From NCBI GenBank assembly GCA_027625915.1, contig JANTQA010000021.1:1550001-1614000 (forward strand): 64,000 nt of DNA. Direction: 5' to 3'. Positions within the stretch are counted from its first letter, which is position 1; each line of letters opens with the position of its first letter. The stretch comes from Anaeramoeba flamelloides (taxonomy: Eukaryota > Metamonada > Anaeramoebidae). Positions 38,701-51,623 of this stretch are shown here, one piece after another. The notes beneath the pieces were generated by a model, which saw nothing but the letters and a program-made list of their open reading frames with translations, searched no databases and was not told where the DNA came from. The position numbers and the translations under genes are program-made.

Positions 38701-41700
38701 ATTAATTAATCAAAAAATAAATATAAAATTAAAAATTACTCTTCCTTAATTTTTTTCTACCTTTTAATTCTTTGTTCTAACTTCTAAAATTACTAAAAAA
38801 AAAATAAATAGAAAGAAAGAGAAATTTTATTCCAAATCACTCAATAAAAAAGAAGGAATGTGGAATAAAAAAAAGTAAAAGATCACCAAAAGAAACTTCA
38901 ACATCAGAGGAAGAAGAGGAAACATCAAGTGAGAGTGACGGGTCAGAAAAAAAATTAGATAAGATTTTAAGTAGAAGAGATCCAGGTGATATTAAAAAAG
39001 AAATTTATTGGTTTATAGACCCAGATAATAAAAATCTATTGACTGAAAACAATTTAATTCCAAAAAAAATAAAAATTGATAAGCATAATTCAAAAGACGA
39101 AAATGAAAAAAAAGAAAATGAAAAAGAAACTGAACTAAAAATTGAAATCGAAAAAGAAATACCCGAAGAAGATGGAGAAAAAACAGAAATTCAAATTAAT
39201 AAGATAATTCACAGAAATGATGAGAAATCTAAAAATAAAAAATCAAAAAAGTTCATAAATTCAAAAAATACCCTTTTGGAAAATGAAGATGAAAAAAAAA
39301 AAAACTTTAATGATGACATTGTTCAAGAAAAGGAATATCTTGTAAAATGGAAAGAATTCTCATATTTACATTTAGAATGGGTTAATGAAAAAACAATTTT
39401 AAAACAGAACATGGGTAAATCACGTTTAACTCGATTTAATAACACCCAATGGCCACAAATGTCAGAAGAAAAAAGAAATGAACCCTTTAATCCAAACTAT
39501 TTGATAGTTGATAGAATTATTGATTGGAAAGATGAAAGTTCAGAAGAGGAAAGCTCAGAATGGGAGAGTTCAGAAGAAGATGAAAAAAATGAAAAAGAAG
39601 AATGCCAAGAAAACTTGGAAATCAAAGAAATGAACAAAAGCAATATATCAAATGAAAATAAGCAAATTAACTCTCAAGGTATTGAAAAAGTCTTTAGAAT
39701 TAAAATAGAAATAGATGGTTATCAAAACAAAAATGTTGAAAAAAAAGAAAACAAAATACAACAACAAGAAAAAAAATCAACATCAACATCAACATCAATA
39801 TCAACATCAATATCAACATCAACATCAACACCAACATCAAATCCAAACCTGGAACAAGATCAAAATCAAGAAAAAAAAAAAAAATCAAATGAAGAAAAGG
39901 AAAATAGCATGATGGCAAGTGAATCAGAATCCATCTCTGAAACAGAGATTTTTGTTGAAAATCGAAAATTTTTAGTTAAATGGGCATCGTTATCATATGA
40001 AGAATGCACTTGGGAAACTAAAGAAGAAATAAATGATGATCAAAAAATCATTGCTTGGTTTCAAAATGAAATTATGATGAAAAGAAAATTAAAACTACTT
40101 AATCAAAGAAAGAAGATGCAAGAATCTGAAGAAAAAAAATATTTCAAACCATGGGAACAATTAAAAAAATCGCCAAAATATAAGAATGGGAATAAGTTAA
40201 GAAAATATCAAGTTGAAGGGCTAAATTGGCTGAGTTTTAATTGGCACCATAACCGGAATGGCATTTTAGCCGACCAGATGGGACTAGGTAAATCCATTCA
40301 AACGATTGCGGTGTTGCAGAATTTAAAAGAGGAACAAAAAATATATGGGCCCTTTTTATTGGTTGTACCATTATCGACGTTATTAAATTGGGAAAGGGAG
40401 TTTAAAAATTGGAGTGATTTGAATTTTGTAGTTTATCATGGCACAAAGGACGCACGTGAAACTATAAGAAACCTGGAGTTTTATTATTCAAACCAAAAAT
40501 TCCCGCCAAAAAGAAAAGGAGGCGCATACGACACGGCCCATGAGTGGTACAATTTGTATCGTTTTGATGTTTTGATTACAACATACCAAATGGTGGCAAA
40601 GGACCAACCATTTCTCTCAAAAATCGAATGGGAATACCTGGCAATTGATGAGGGGCATAAATTAAAGAATAGGAATTCATTATATTATCGAAAACTGTTT
40701 GAATTGAATTGTAAATCCAAATTAATTTTATCCGGTACGCCATTGCAAAACAACATTGCAGAATTATGGGCCATCTTACATTTTCTGGAACCAAAAAAAT
40801 TTGATAATGAATTTGCATTTATTAAGGAGTATGGGGATCTCAGGGATTCAAGCAAAATAGAGAAATTGCATCAAATCTTAAAGCCACATTTATTACGAAG
40901 ATTAAAAGAAGATGTCGAAAAATCCATTTTACCCAAGGAGGAGACAATAATTGAAGTGGAATTAACCAAATTTCAAAAGCTGTTTTATCGGGCTGTTTTA
41001 AAACGAAATGTCAAATTTCTATCGATGGGGATTAAAAGCGGAAGAGCTCCAAAATTAATAAACGTCGTGATGCAGCTTAGAAAAGTGTGCATTCACCCAT
41101 ATTTACTTGAAGGGGCAGAGAATTTTGCCAATCAAGAATTGAAGAATCAAGAAGAGATAATGAAAACATTGGTGATCAATTCGGGCAAATTTGTATTATT
41201 GGATAAACTATTACCAAAATTGAAAAGGCAAGGATCCAAAGTCTTGATTTTTTCTCAAATGGTGAGGGTGTTAAACATTATTGAAGACTATATTAATTGG
41301 AAACAGTATAAATACGAAAGAATTGATGGCTCAATTCGGGGGAACGATAGGCAGCAGGCAATTGACAAATTTAACAACCCCAAATTTGAAAGGTTTATTT
41401 TTCTCTTATGTACACGAGCTGGCGGGTTAGGAATTAATTTGACTTCAGCAAACACTGTTATCATCTTTGATTCCGATTGGAACCCCCAAAATGATATTCA
41501 GGCAATGGACCGGTGTCACAGGATTGGCCAAACTAAATTGGTCAAAGTTTATCGGTTGATTACAAGAAATACCTACGAAAGAGAAATGTTTGATAGAGCT
41601 TCGAAAAAATTAGGTCTAGATCAAGTTGTATTGACAAATATCACTGCATCGGCTAACCAGGAAAATAGCTACGTTGGCGTGGAGGAATCCTTAAAAAGCT

Positions 41701-44700
41701 ATGTGCTGAATAAAAACGAAAAGCAATTGAATGCAAAAGAAATTAATGAATTATTAAAATATGGTGCATATAATTTGTTTAAAGACAACAATGATGAGGA
41801 TTCTAAAAAATTTTGTGAAGAAGACATTGATCAAATTTTGGAAAACAGAACAACAAAAATAATTCATGATCAAATCAATAGAAACAATCAGAATAGCAAA
41901 ATTTCAAATTTTTCTCGAGCTACCTTTGTATCAGAGGGTGCAGATACTTCTTTAGATATTAATGATCCTAATTTTTGGACAAAAATAATTCCAAAAGGAA
42001 AAATTAAAACAATTTTTAAAAAGTCAGATAAAGTATCATTGTATAACCCTAAAAATCAATTTAGAAGAATAACCAGAAAATATAAAAAGGAATGGAAAAA
42101 AAAACAAAAATCCATTAACAAATATTTTAATCATATTGATTCTGATTTAAGTTCCGATTCGGATTCAGATTCAGATTTGGATTTAACATTACAATTAGAA
42201 CAAAAAAACGAAAATAAAAATGAAAAAACACCTAAAAAAAATGAAAAAGAAAAAGAAAAAGAAAAAGGAAAGGGAAAGGGAAAGGAAAAGAAAAAGGAAA
42301 AGGAAAAAGAAAAAAAAAAGGAAAAGGAAAAGGAAAAGGAAAAAGAAATAGAAATAGAAATAAGAAAAAAAAAAATAAAAGGAAAAGAAAAAGAAAAAGA
42401 AAAAAAAATAAAGCAAAAGCAGGATCCAATAATAAGATCGGGATCGGTATCTGGATCAGAAATAGAATCTGAAAGAGAAACAGAAACTGATAAAGAATCA
42501 GAATCAGAATCAGAATTAGAATCGGAATCAGAATCGGAATCAGAATCAGAATCGGAATATTCCTCAAATTATGATTTAGATATGGATTCTGATTCAGATT
42601 CCGATTATAAAGTAAATGGCAATATGAAATTGGAAGATGAAACAGATACTGATATTGAACCATATTTACAAAATAAAATTGATCTGCAAAATGAATTGGG
42701 GATTAAACCTAAAAAACGAAGAAAAAAAACTGGTGAAATTTGGTATAAAGCAGAGGGGAAGAGATTAATTGAAGAAGGCTTATTATTATTTGGATGTGGT
42801 AATCGGTTAAATTATATTAAAGAAAAGGCAAATATCAAAAGAAAGAATATTCAAGAAATCGGAAATTTCATATTAATATTATTAAAATTATTAATTTCCA
42901 GAACATCTTCTTTTGAATTAATGGATAAATACCCATTTCTATTAATCAGTATTTACGAAAAAATTTATAACCATTTTAATGAATCAAATGATACAATATG
43001 CAAAATTCCAATATTAAACAAATTTAAATTTGAATATAATAGGATAACAAATTTATTAAAAAGGGAGCAAGCAACATTAGAAATAAAAAAAAAAGAATTC
43101 AAAAAAAAAATGATAGAAAATGATGAATTTAATAAAAAAATTCAAAAAAAAATCGCTCTCGAAGAAAAGGAAAAGAAGAACAATACTCAAGTAATAAGAT
43201 TGATAAAAGAAGAATTACAGAAAGAAAGCAAAAGGGGCCAGGAAAAAGCCAGCGAAAGTAAAAACGAAAATATTGAAGGGAAAGAATTTGATTTAGAAGA
43301 AGAAATCGAATTTAAAATTAAAAAAATTAAAAAATTACGAAATCATGAAATTTTTTCTTTGGATAAAAAAATTAATATTCATTTCAAGATCAACGATAAT
43401 CAAAAATATAATATTGGAGATATGTTATTATTAAATATTAATAGAACTGATTTTAGAGTAGTTTCTAAATTTATTAGTTTAGATTGTAGTATTAAGAAGG
43501 GAGATATTTTAAAAATTCCACTTTTGTTTCAAAATAATATTCAAAATCAATTAGAAACAAATTCAATAAAATGGTTAAATATTATCGAATCATTATTGAC
43601 TTTAGAAAGTGTTTTTAATGTTTTTTTCAAACAATATAAATTAAAAAATGATAATGGTAATAATAAAAAACATGGAATTGAAAATAACGATTCAGATGAT
43701 GAGCATTCTAACGATGATGAAGATGCGATATTAATAAATTATAATGATTCAGTGATGAATTTAAAAGAATCGAGAGTTGTTAGAAAACTTGACAAGTTGT
43801 TAATTCCTGTTTTAACATCTACAACAAAGCCCACCTTATTATGGAATGAAGAAGACGATAAAAAATTATTATATGGTATTTATAAATATGGTTTTGATCA
43901 ATTTGATTTAATTAAAAAAGATCCATGTTTCCATTATTCTGATTTTTTAAATGGGAAATATATTAAGATAATTGGAAATAAAATTCTTTATTGGAAAAAT
44001 CTACTACGGGCTTTAAATAAAACTTATGTACATCTCAAAACTTGTAAAAATAATAATAAATCTAAAATTGCACTTCTTGAATTCTGTGTTAATGAATTAA
44101 AAAGGTTAAAAAACGATACTAATAATACTAATTTATCATTTAAACTTGCTTTAAATTCTTATCTGGTAAATTTCTGTAATAAAAAAAATATTAATTTAAA
44201 ACATTATCTGGAAACTGCCAATTTAAATACCAATACACATACAAAAAAAGTTAATAACAATTCTAATTCCAAAGGTAACTCAACGGATACAGCATCGGAT
44301 CAAAGCAATATTGTTATAAATTTAAACACTTATCTTGAATCAAATGAATTGAGTATTACAGATAAAGTATTGGTAACATTTATCAAAAAATCCACCAAAG
44401 GGCAAGTATCAAAGAATCAAAGTAAAATCAACTCTTATTTTAAAGAAAATGGTTTAAACGAATATTTATTGAAAAAATTAGGATATAGAAAATGGCCAAA
44501 TAATAAAAAATTAAAAGGTCGGTTTGAGGCATTAATAAATGGTTATAGATTGAATAACCTCTTTGAAGAAGAAAAGCGAAGAACAAATAATTGTAAAAGA
44601 CATGAACGGTTATTGAATTTTAAAAAAATCAATAAAATCCAATCGTTCTGTAATTTAAAAAATCCATACAAGGAAAATTATTGGACAAAAAAATTAGTAT

Positions 44701-45572
44701 TAAAATTTTATCAAATTCTTTTTCATTTTGGTTGCCCATATAAAAAAACAGGAAAACCTAATTTTCAAAAATTATCTAATTTAATTGATGATCAAACACT
44801 ATCAATTTTGCAAATCGAAGGTTTATATTATGAATTTCTTTCAATATGTATAATCACATTTCAACAACATCTTAAAAATCAGAAATTAGAAGAAAAAAAA
44901 CAAATGAAAAATACCGAATCCAATGAAATTGAAAATAAAAATGAAATTGAAAATAAAAATGAAAATGAAAAAAATAATAGATTTAGAGATCAGAATAGTG
45001 GTGTCAATATGAGAGAAAATGAACTTGAAAAAGGAGTGAAAAATGAAAATTCTGAAAAAATTAGTAATACAAAGTTTAACAATAAATTAAATATTTTAAA
45101 TGCATTTAATCGGAAATTCCTGATTTTGAAACATAATCAACAGCGATTTGTTATTCCACCATTAAAGGCAGAAAAAATATTAAAACGGATCGAAATAAGA
45201 AAAATCATGAAATTCAGAATTTTGGTTGCAAATAATTTGGGATCACTTTTAAACCGATTCGATACAATAGATAGCAAGATATTTTGGTGGGAAAATTCAA
45301 TACATGACCTCGATCTCTTTAACGGGGTTGGTAAATATGGTTTTAACTTTGACTCGATTATTAATGATACCAAACTGCCTTTTTTTGAAATGAAAATAAA
45401 AAATACCGAAGAAAAAATAAAATTAGTCAGATCCGAACAAGAAAAAAATCATAAAATAATAATAGAAGAAGAACCAAGAATCGACGAACGATATCTTCAT
45501 TTTCCAACAGGACAAGATTTGATGAATAGATTAGAATACATTTGTGCTAATTTTGATTTAATTCAAGATTAA
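35753..45572 (+). CDS. CHD6-9 (Kismet)-type chromodomain helicase DNA-binding protein
   Basis: Exon 2 (38812-45572) encodes about 2250 residues. It has two chromodomains, each split by low-complexity inserts: VKWKEFSYLHLEW near 39345 and VKWASLSYEECTWE near 39978. The SNF2 ATPase follows, with motif I ADQMGLGKS (40269-40295), DEGH (40647-40658), LSGTPLQNN, TRAGGLGINL and HRIGQ. Next comes the subfamily-specific YEREMFDRASKKLGLD and FCEEDIDQIL...DDPNFW-like block, then a SANT-like WNEEDDKKLLYGIYKYG and a C-terminal SLIDE-like part. It should slide nucleosomes in the nucleus. A Ser/Glu-rich exon 1 (35753-36142, containing RRRSNRLKSLPKINY) joins in matching phase 1 across a 2.7-kb intron. Exon 1 has no ATG; one phase-consistent option is ATG at 35586 with a GTAATT donor at 35599. 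Exon 2 identity is firm; exon 1 is likely. Confidence 0.85.
36923..37354 (-). mobile_element. R3 element, short form
   Basis: About 432 bp, starting GATAGCACAAAAAGTTGTGG and ending CAATTTTATGGATTGCGCTC. Both ends match 9606-10742 in reverse orientation while the middle is shorter, as in an internally deleted derivative. Confidence 0.5.
37668..38190. repeat. Dispersed repeat R2, copy 2
   Basis: Matches 5223-5345 and 5880-6265 with the intervening segment absent. No coding content. Confidence 0.55.
39777..39842 (+). repeat. TCAACA repeat inside CHD chromodomain 2
   Basis: An in-frame (TCAACA)n-like tract codes for alternating Ser and Thr/Ile. It is part of a roughly 130-residue insert between the first strand and the core of chromodomain 2. 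Confidence 0.8.
42243..42349 (+). repeat. Long uninterrupted purine tract in the CHD coding sequence
   Basis: About 107 consecutive purines code for a Lys/Glu/Gly tract C-terminal to the helicase. Further purine-rich sequence extends to about 42420. The opposite strand is correspondingly pure pyrimidine, which produces spurious Phe/Leu/Pro frames. Confidence 0.8.
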
Positions 45573-46462
45573 AATATTGATTATAGAAACCAAAAACGAT
45601 TTAAGAATTGAAATGATATATATATATATATATATATTCTTTTTGATTTAGAATTGAAATATATGATGTGGAAATTTAATATAAATAACAATATATTTTC
45701 TTTTTAATGATTTTATAAAACAATAATTTTTTTAATTATTTGAATTTAAAAAACAATTTTTTTAATTCGTTAATTGTTGTTCCTGCTGTCTACCTTACTT
45801 TAAATGGAAATAAAATTTATTTTAACTGAAATGATAAAATTATTTATTTATTGCGAGAAAGGAGTAATCAAAAAATGATAAAATTATTTCGTAATAAAAA
45901 TAAAAAATAATGAAGGAATCCATAAAAATAATAAATTCCAATTCAAAATTTTTGATCTATTCGTATTAGATTTTTTGAAAAAAAAATATCTTATTAAATA
46001 ATATCAGAAATAGTAAATTAGAATTACTAACTAATGGGAATCTTAACCTTTATTTGACATTTATTATTATTTTAAAAGAAAAAAATAACTTTATTTGTTT
46101 TTTTTTTTTTTTTTTTTTTTTAATTTTAAAGTATTTGGTAATTTTTTTGATTTTACTCTAATCTTTCAAATTGGAAAAAAAATAAGGCCGTATCTTCACA
46201 ATTGTTATACTATGCACTTGAGTTTAAATATATTACACGGTTTTCAGGAAAAAAATAAAGAAAATACAAAAATAATAAATCGAAAAATTGATTTTAAAAT
46301 GATATTTCACAAATTCAGAATGTAATAAATAGGATTTAATTAACTTATTTTTTTTCATTTTTCTAATTGAAAAAAAAAAATTTTTTATTTTTTTATTTAC
46401 TGTTGAAAATTTTGGTATGTGTCTTGGTAATAGAAGGATAAATAAACCCCTAATTTAATTTT

Positions 46463-47040
46463 AAACTCTTTTTCAGTCAAAGGCGCTCAGTTTTATTGAA
46501 GAAATGGAAGTTTTTCTATGAGTTTATTCATTACTCTTATCAAACTAAAATTTTCAATTTTTAGTTCAAAATCATTTTTTCTCATTTTGTAAATTTTTTT
46601 TTTTTTGTAATTTTCTTTTGTATTTTGCCTTTTGCTTTTTTTTTTTATTTTTTTTTTTTAAAATTAAATTTAAAAAAAAAAATGTTTGAAACACCAAATT
46701 AACATTAAGAAAAGTTAGTCTTTGTATGTTCTTTTAAAAGTCATACATTTACCGCTAAAAATCTTATTATCAGCAATTTTAATTTCCTAAAGAAATTACG
46801 AATTTTGCACTAGATGTTCCAATCAATGTGGCCCAAAAATTTTTTTAACATTTTTTTTTTTTTGAAATTTATGGTTTGTTTAGGGTTTTATTTTTTGATT
46901 ATAAGTTCTTATATTAAGTTTATATTTTCTCATATTTCTAAACAATCCAAGTTTGGTTGGTTCTTAAAAATAAAGTGACTTTTTCATTTTTGGCTGGGCC
47001 ATTTCAATGAAATGGAGTTTGTATTGGATATTATATTTTT
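46463..47040. repeat. Dispersed repeat R1 copy
   Basis: Starts AAACTCTTTTTCAGTCAAAG, then CAGTTTTATTGAAGAAATGG, and ends near the GGCTGGGCCATTTCAATG block. It is the most complete single R1 outside the segmental duplication. Confidence 0.6.
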
Positions 47041-48817
47041 ATTATATAAATATATATCCCTTAGCACCCCGTATGGGCCTAAATTGTATCAAGTTTAATA
47101 GAAAAGATTTAAAATGATATTGATGTGCTAATATATTTATTTTCTTATTTATCTCAAAACCTATATTTTAATAATAATAAAAAGTCAACATAGTTGAAAT
47201 ATAAAGGAGTTATATTATTAATTTTTTTTTTGATTTTGGAAAAAAATATCAATTATTCTTTTTTACTTTTTTTTTAAGAATGTAATTTGTCTTTTAATTT
47301 TCTTAATTAGAAAGTCTATTACAAAAAATAAATCAAAAGTGTAGTGTATAAATTTATGAATAACAACTATCAAAAAAAGTGTTAAAAAAATAAATAAATA
47401 TAATATTGATGAAAATTTTTTGTTTTTTTCTTTCTGACAAAATACAATAAATATTGAATGAGTAGAAAAATTAAATTCATTTCTATTGGTCAGAATTACA
47501 ATTTTAATCAGAATAATCATATAAAACTTTAATTTAAATAATATAAAATAATTTTGAATAAAAAAAAAAAAAAAATGTAAAATAATACCATTCAATACAC
47601 GGGAAACAAATAAATCAAAAAAAAATATAATAGATCAAGAAATCCACATTAAAATTTAGTTAAAATAATAATAATAAATAACTTTTAAATATTATTTAAA
47701 TATAATAAAATCATCTTTGGAACTAGGAAAAATATATTTTCTTTTTTTAAATTTTTTTTAGAGTTTTGTTTATAGTAAAAATTTGAAAAAAATCATTGTA
47801 AAATTTGATTTTTTCAATCTAAATTAATACAGATCCTGTAAAATAATTTTTTATTTATTGTATATTATTCAATAATAATGTTTATATTATTTTAATATAT
47901 TAAATGGTTAAAAATAATTAAAAAGTTGAAATTAAATAAAATATATTAATCTGACTTGAACTATAAACCAAATCATTTGAATTTAAAAAATTATTGTTGA
48001 AAAAATTAATAAATTTTAGAATGAAATTAAAAATATTAATTTTTCTTGTGTAATTATTCTTTAATTTTTATATTTTTAATTTATTATTTATTTTATTAAG
48101 GAATCTATATGGATATATTGTTATTGGGCGGTAATCAATCAATAAAAGAGTTTTTCTATGTGATACCGAAATATTTTTTATAAATGAATAAATTATTTAG
48201 AGAATATTTTTATCATTTTGGGGTGTAAAGGACATTAAAAAAATTACAGAAAAACATAATATATTTGAAGCATTAAAACGAAGAGGTATTTGATCTTTAG
48301 ACAAATTTTTCAAAAAAAAAAAATATTAAAAAAAATTTTTTTGTCAAAATTTAAGAATTGAAAAACAATAAGATCACAAAAAACAAGAAAAATTTTTCAA
48401 ACTATTTTTTTATTGTAAGTACTCATTCAATTTTTAATTATAAAATTTTTTATTATATTAAACTAAAATTCAAAATTTTCCACACAGCTAAAACGTTCCA
48501 AACAATCACAATAATACAATTTCATTGAAATTGGAGATAATTTTGATTTTTGTAAAATATGAAAATCATTTTTTCATCTTTTTAGTTTTTGTTTTCATTT
48601 CATTCTTTGAATTACGTAATTTGTTTCGTTGGATCAAAAATTTTTTGAACGATTGATATTATGGTTAAAGTTGAAAGTTGTTTGAAATAGAAGAACTCAA
48701 ATAAAATTAGTTGGTAGTATCTAACCTTTGATCGATCAATAATCCTAATAGAATTTAAACAAATTTACTAATGTATTTTTTTGTTTTGCTCTCTCCAAAA
48801 TTTTTGACACACCCATG

Positions 48818-48998
48818 ATTTATTTGTATTGATAATTATTTATTTATTGTTTTGTGAGTATTGTAATTTATAAAGAAGAGTTAAAATTTCAATTAGTGGA
48901 CGGTTCTAATTTGGTAAATCTTCTTGAATTGATTAAATAAGTTTTTTTTTTTCAAAAATTGAATTTTAGTGTGTTAAAAATTTTGAATTGGGGTTTAT
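48818..48998. repeat. Dispersed repeat R5, copy 1
   Basis: Matches 52989-53170 in the same orientation, with shared TTCTAATTTGGTA and TTTTGAATTGGGGTTT blocks. Confidence 0.5.
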
Positions 48999-50009
48999 AT
49001 TTTTTTAATAAATTCTATATCTTATAATCTTTTCATAATAATTCAAATTCGAAAGTTTAATTCAAGGGCAATTAGTATATATCGGGTAATACGGATTTTA
49101 TATAAACAATATTATGATACTGGTATACAAAGTACTTGCATGGAATTCACAATAAAAAGAATTTGAAAAAAATCCCGGTTTTTGAAAATTCAATATGAAT
49201 TCAATGAATTTAAATTAAAATAGGTTTTTAAAATTTATTTAAGGGACTAGTCTATATTAATTTTTTTTTTGACCAATAACTAAATAAGGAATCCTTATCT
49301 TGAAATATGTTTAAAATTGAAAATAGACAGGTTTTTACAATGTTAGAACTTTTAGTTCTTGTTTTTTTAAAATTTTACAATTCTGCCAAAAAAAGTGACT
49401 TTTAAAAATTTTTTTTTGCAAAAAGATCTTAAACGGACGAGAATTTTTTGATTAATTTTAGATTTAATTATTTTCTCAAAAATAATATTTATTCTCATTT
49501 TTAAAAATGAAAAAATAATTTAAAACTAGTGAATATTTTCTCCTTCACTTCTGTTCATCCAACTTGACTCTATAAAGAACTCAATTTGTTTTATCAATAA
49601 TTACTTTTTAAAAAAATAGTTCTTATTCTTTTCTTTGATTTTTTTTGACTCTGAGAAAAACTTATGGGATGGTAATTTGGGAACACTTAAAAAAAACTTC
49701 AAATTCAATAAAAACAAAAGAGTGTAAACTGAAAAAGTAGATTCATGAAAAAAAAAAAAATGGTACAATACAAAAAAAGAAAATCTTTTATTAAGAGTAA
49801 AGCATATATTGCATATTTTTTTCGAATCAAACTATGTTTTCATGTAAATCCAAAAAAAAACCCTTTCAGGTTTATTTTTCAAACTATTTTTTGTAGGTCT
49901 TTCACAAACATAACAAGGTTTTGCTTTCTTGCTCATATTTTTTTTTATTTTTTGTAATATTACGAAAAGTTGAAAAAAAGCAACTTTCAAAAAAGTGAAA
50001 AAATGCAAA

Positions 50010-50875
50010 CCATTGTGAAAAAAAATTGGTTCATTAAAAAAAATTGGGTCAGTCAAAATTTTGTTTTCGTTTTTTAAATAATAAATATTTGCAAAATGTT
50101 TTTTGATCAAAGTAAAATTTTATGTACAAATCTTACATTTAATAAAAACCAAAGTCACTATCAATAATAATTTTCAAAAGTAAAATTAAATGTTTACATT
50201 TTAACCTTTTGGAATTACTGATATGCTCCAAAAATTCAAAAATTTATTTTTAATTGTCAACTTTACTAAAAATAAGAGAAATATTTAAGAGGAAATATTA
50301 AAATCTATTAATTCAATAAGATACTTATCATTGTTACTGAACGCAAATTTATCACGGTTAATCTTAAATAACCTTTTAAACCAAATTGAATGATAAAATC
50401 TTCCAAAAAAGCTGTTTTTTCAAAAAAGATTGTTTTTCACTAATGTTTACAATCAAAACTTCAAAATACCGAAATACCAAGATTTCAGAAACCATTTAAA
50501 TTCTTTAAATCCCCATAGACAAACTTTAAACAAAAACCGTTATTAATTTATGGTCTTCCCAAACAATGATTAATTTGATCTTGGAATGTAATCTAATAAA
50601 AAAAAATCAACATTTTTGAGTAAAGTTTACAATTAAAAATAAATTTTTGTTTTATAGACTTCCAAGGTAATTCCAAAAGGTTAAAATGCAACAATAATAT
50701 ATTACCTTTGGAAATTATTATTGATAGTGACTTTGGTTTTTATTAAATGTAAGATTTGTACATAAAATTTTACTTTGATCAAAAAACATTTTGCAAATAT
50801 TTATTATTTAAAAAACGAAAACAAAATTTTGACTGACCCAATTTTTTTTAATTACCCAAATTTTTTTCACAATGG
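50010..50875. mobile_element. Foldback element with ~207-bp inverted arms
   Basis: The left arm 50010-50216 and right arm 50669-50875 are near-identical in inverted orientation, with ends CCATTGTG and CACAATGG. Pairing resumes further in (about 50235-50270 with 50612-50648). The central loop of about 340 bp is non-coding. It looks like a non-autonomous inverted-repeat or foldback transposon. A target-site duplication could not be settled because both flanks are A-rich. Confidence 0.75.
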
Positions 50876-51623
50876 AAAAATTTTTTATTTCTATAAAAAC
50901 AATAACTAAATTTAATGAATGTCATTTAGCAAGATTTAATTAAATACTAAGAAGTTTTTGACTTTGATTTCAAATCTAAGTAATTGGTAAAAAAAATTCT
51001 AAGTCTCTATTAAATTTACCTAAAAAAATTTAATATAGACTAGTCGCTTAAGAAAATCGTAAGGAATAAAAAATAATTTTTTGATCAAAAATTTTTCAAT
51101 AACAAAGTTTTTGGTTCACAAGTAAAAATTAAAACAAGTAAAGAATAAGTAACTGTATCAAATGTTTGAGATAAGATCAATCAATAAAATATTTATTTTT
51201 TATTTTTTCTTGATCAATTGTTTTATTTGATATTTTATTTCGATTTTTTAATTACTAAGTAAAGATATTATACTAGGAATTCTGGCCGAATTGATTTTTT
51301 TCAAAAATATTCTTATTTAGTAGTTAAAGAGTTGATTCTAATTATTGGGTTTTGAATAAACTGAGGTACCTCAAATAGGGGAAAATGTACTTATCACTTT
51401 AAACTGGTAAAAAAAAGTTTTAATAACTATCCTTGACGAACTACTGATTTATATTTTACAATTGATAAAAATTAAAAAAAAAGTTTGGTATTCTCAGTAT
51501 TGTATAAAGAAACAAAATTTTGGTAATTTAAGTTTTTATTTAAGAGAATGTCACAAAAATAAAAAAAGTCTTATTTTTTTCTTTTTTGAGAAATCTACGA
51601 TAAAAACATTTTTCTAATTCAAA
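50876..51623. other. 5' flank of the TEX264-like gene
   Basis: Plain AT-rich sequence. No clear promoter element, no coding frame and no recognised repeat. Confidence 0.4.

Larger units (their letters stand above)
36143..38811 (+). other. CHD intron (2.7 kb) with inserted repeats
   Basis: Donor GTAAGA at 36143. The acceptor AAATAG at 38811 is preceded by a CT-rich stretch and a TACTAA branch-point-like word (38791-38796). An in-frame TAA at 38805 sits just before the acceptor. It contains an R3 derivative (36923-37354) and R2 copy 2 (37668-38190). Confidence 0.6.
45573..50009. other. Non-coding region downstream of CHD
   Basis: Includes an (AT)n tract at about 45617-45638, a poly-T of about 23 at 46100-46122, R1 at 46463-47040 and R5 at 48818-48998. 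The open frames here are Phe/Lys-rich chance frames. Nothing codes convincingly. Confidence 0.5.

Noticed and set aside
42195-42663. Minus-strand Phe/Leu/Pro-rich frames up to 143 codons
   Set aside because: They are complements of the CHD Lys/Glu and Ser/Glu/Asp tracts.
47263-47595. 110-codon minus-strand frame
   Set aside because: Starts and ends in A/T homopolymers and has no recognisable motif.
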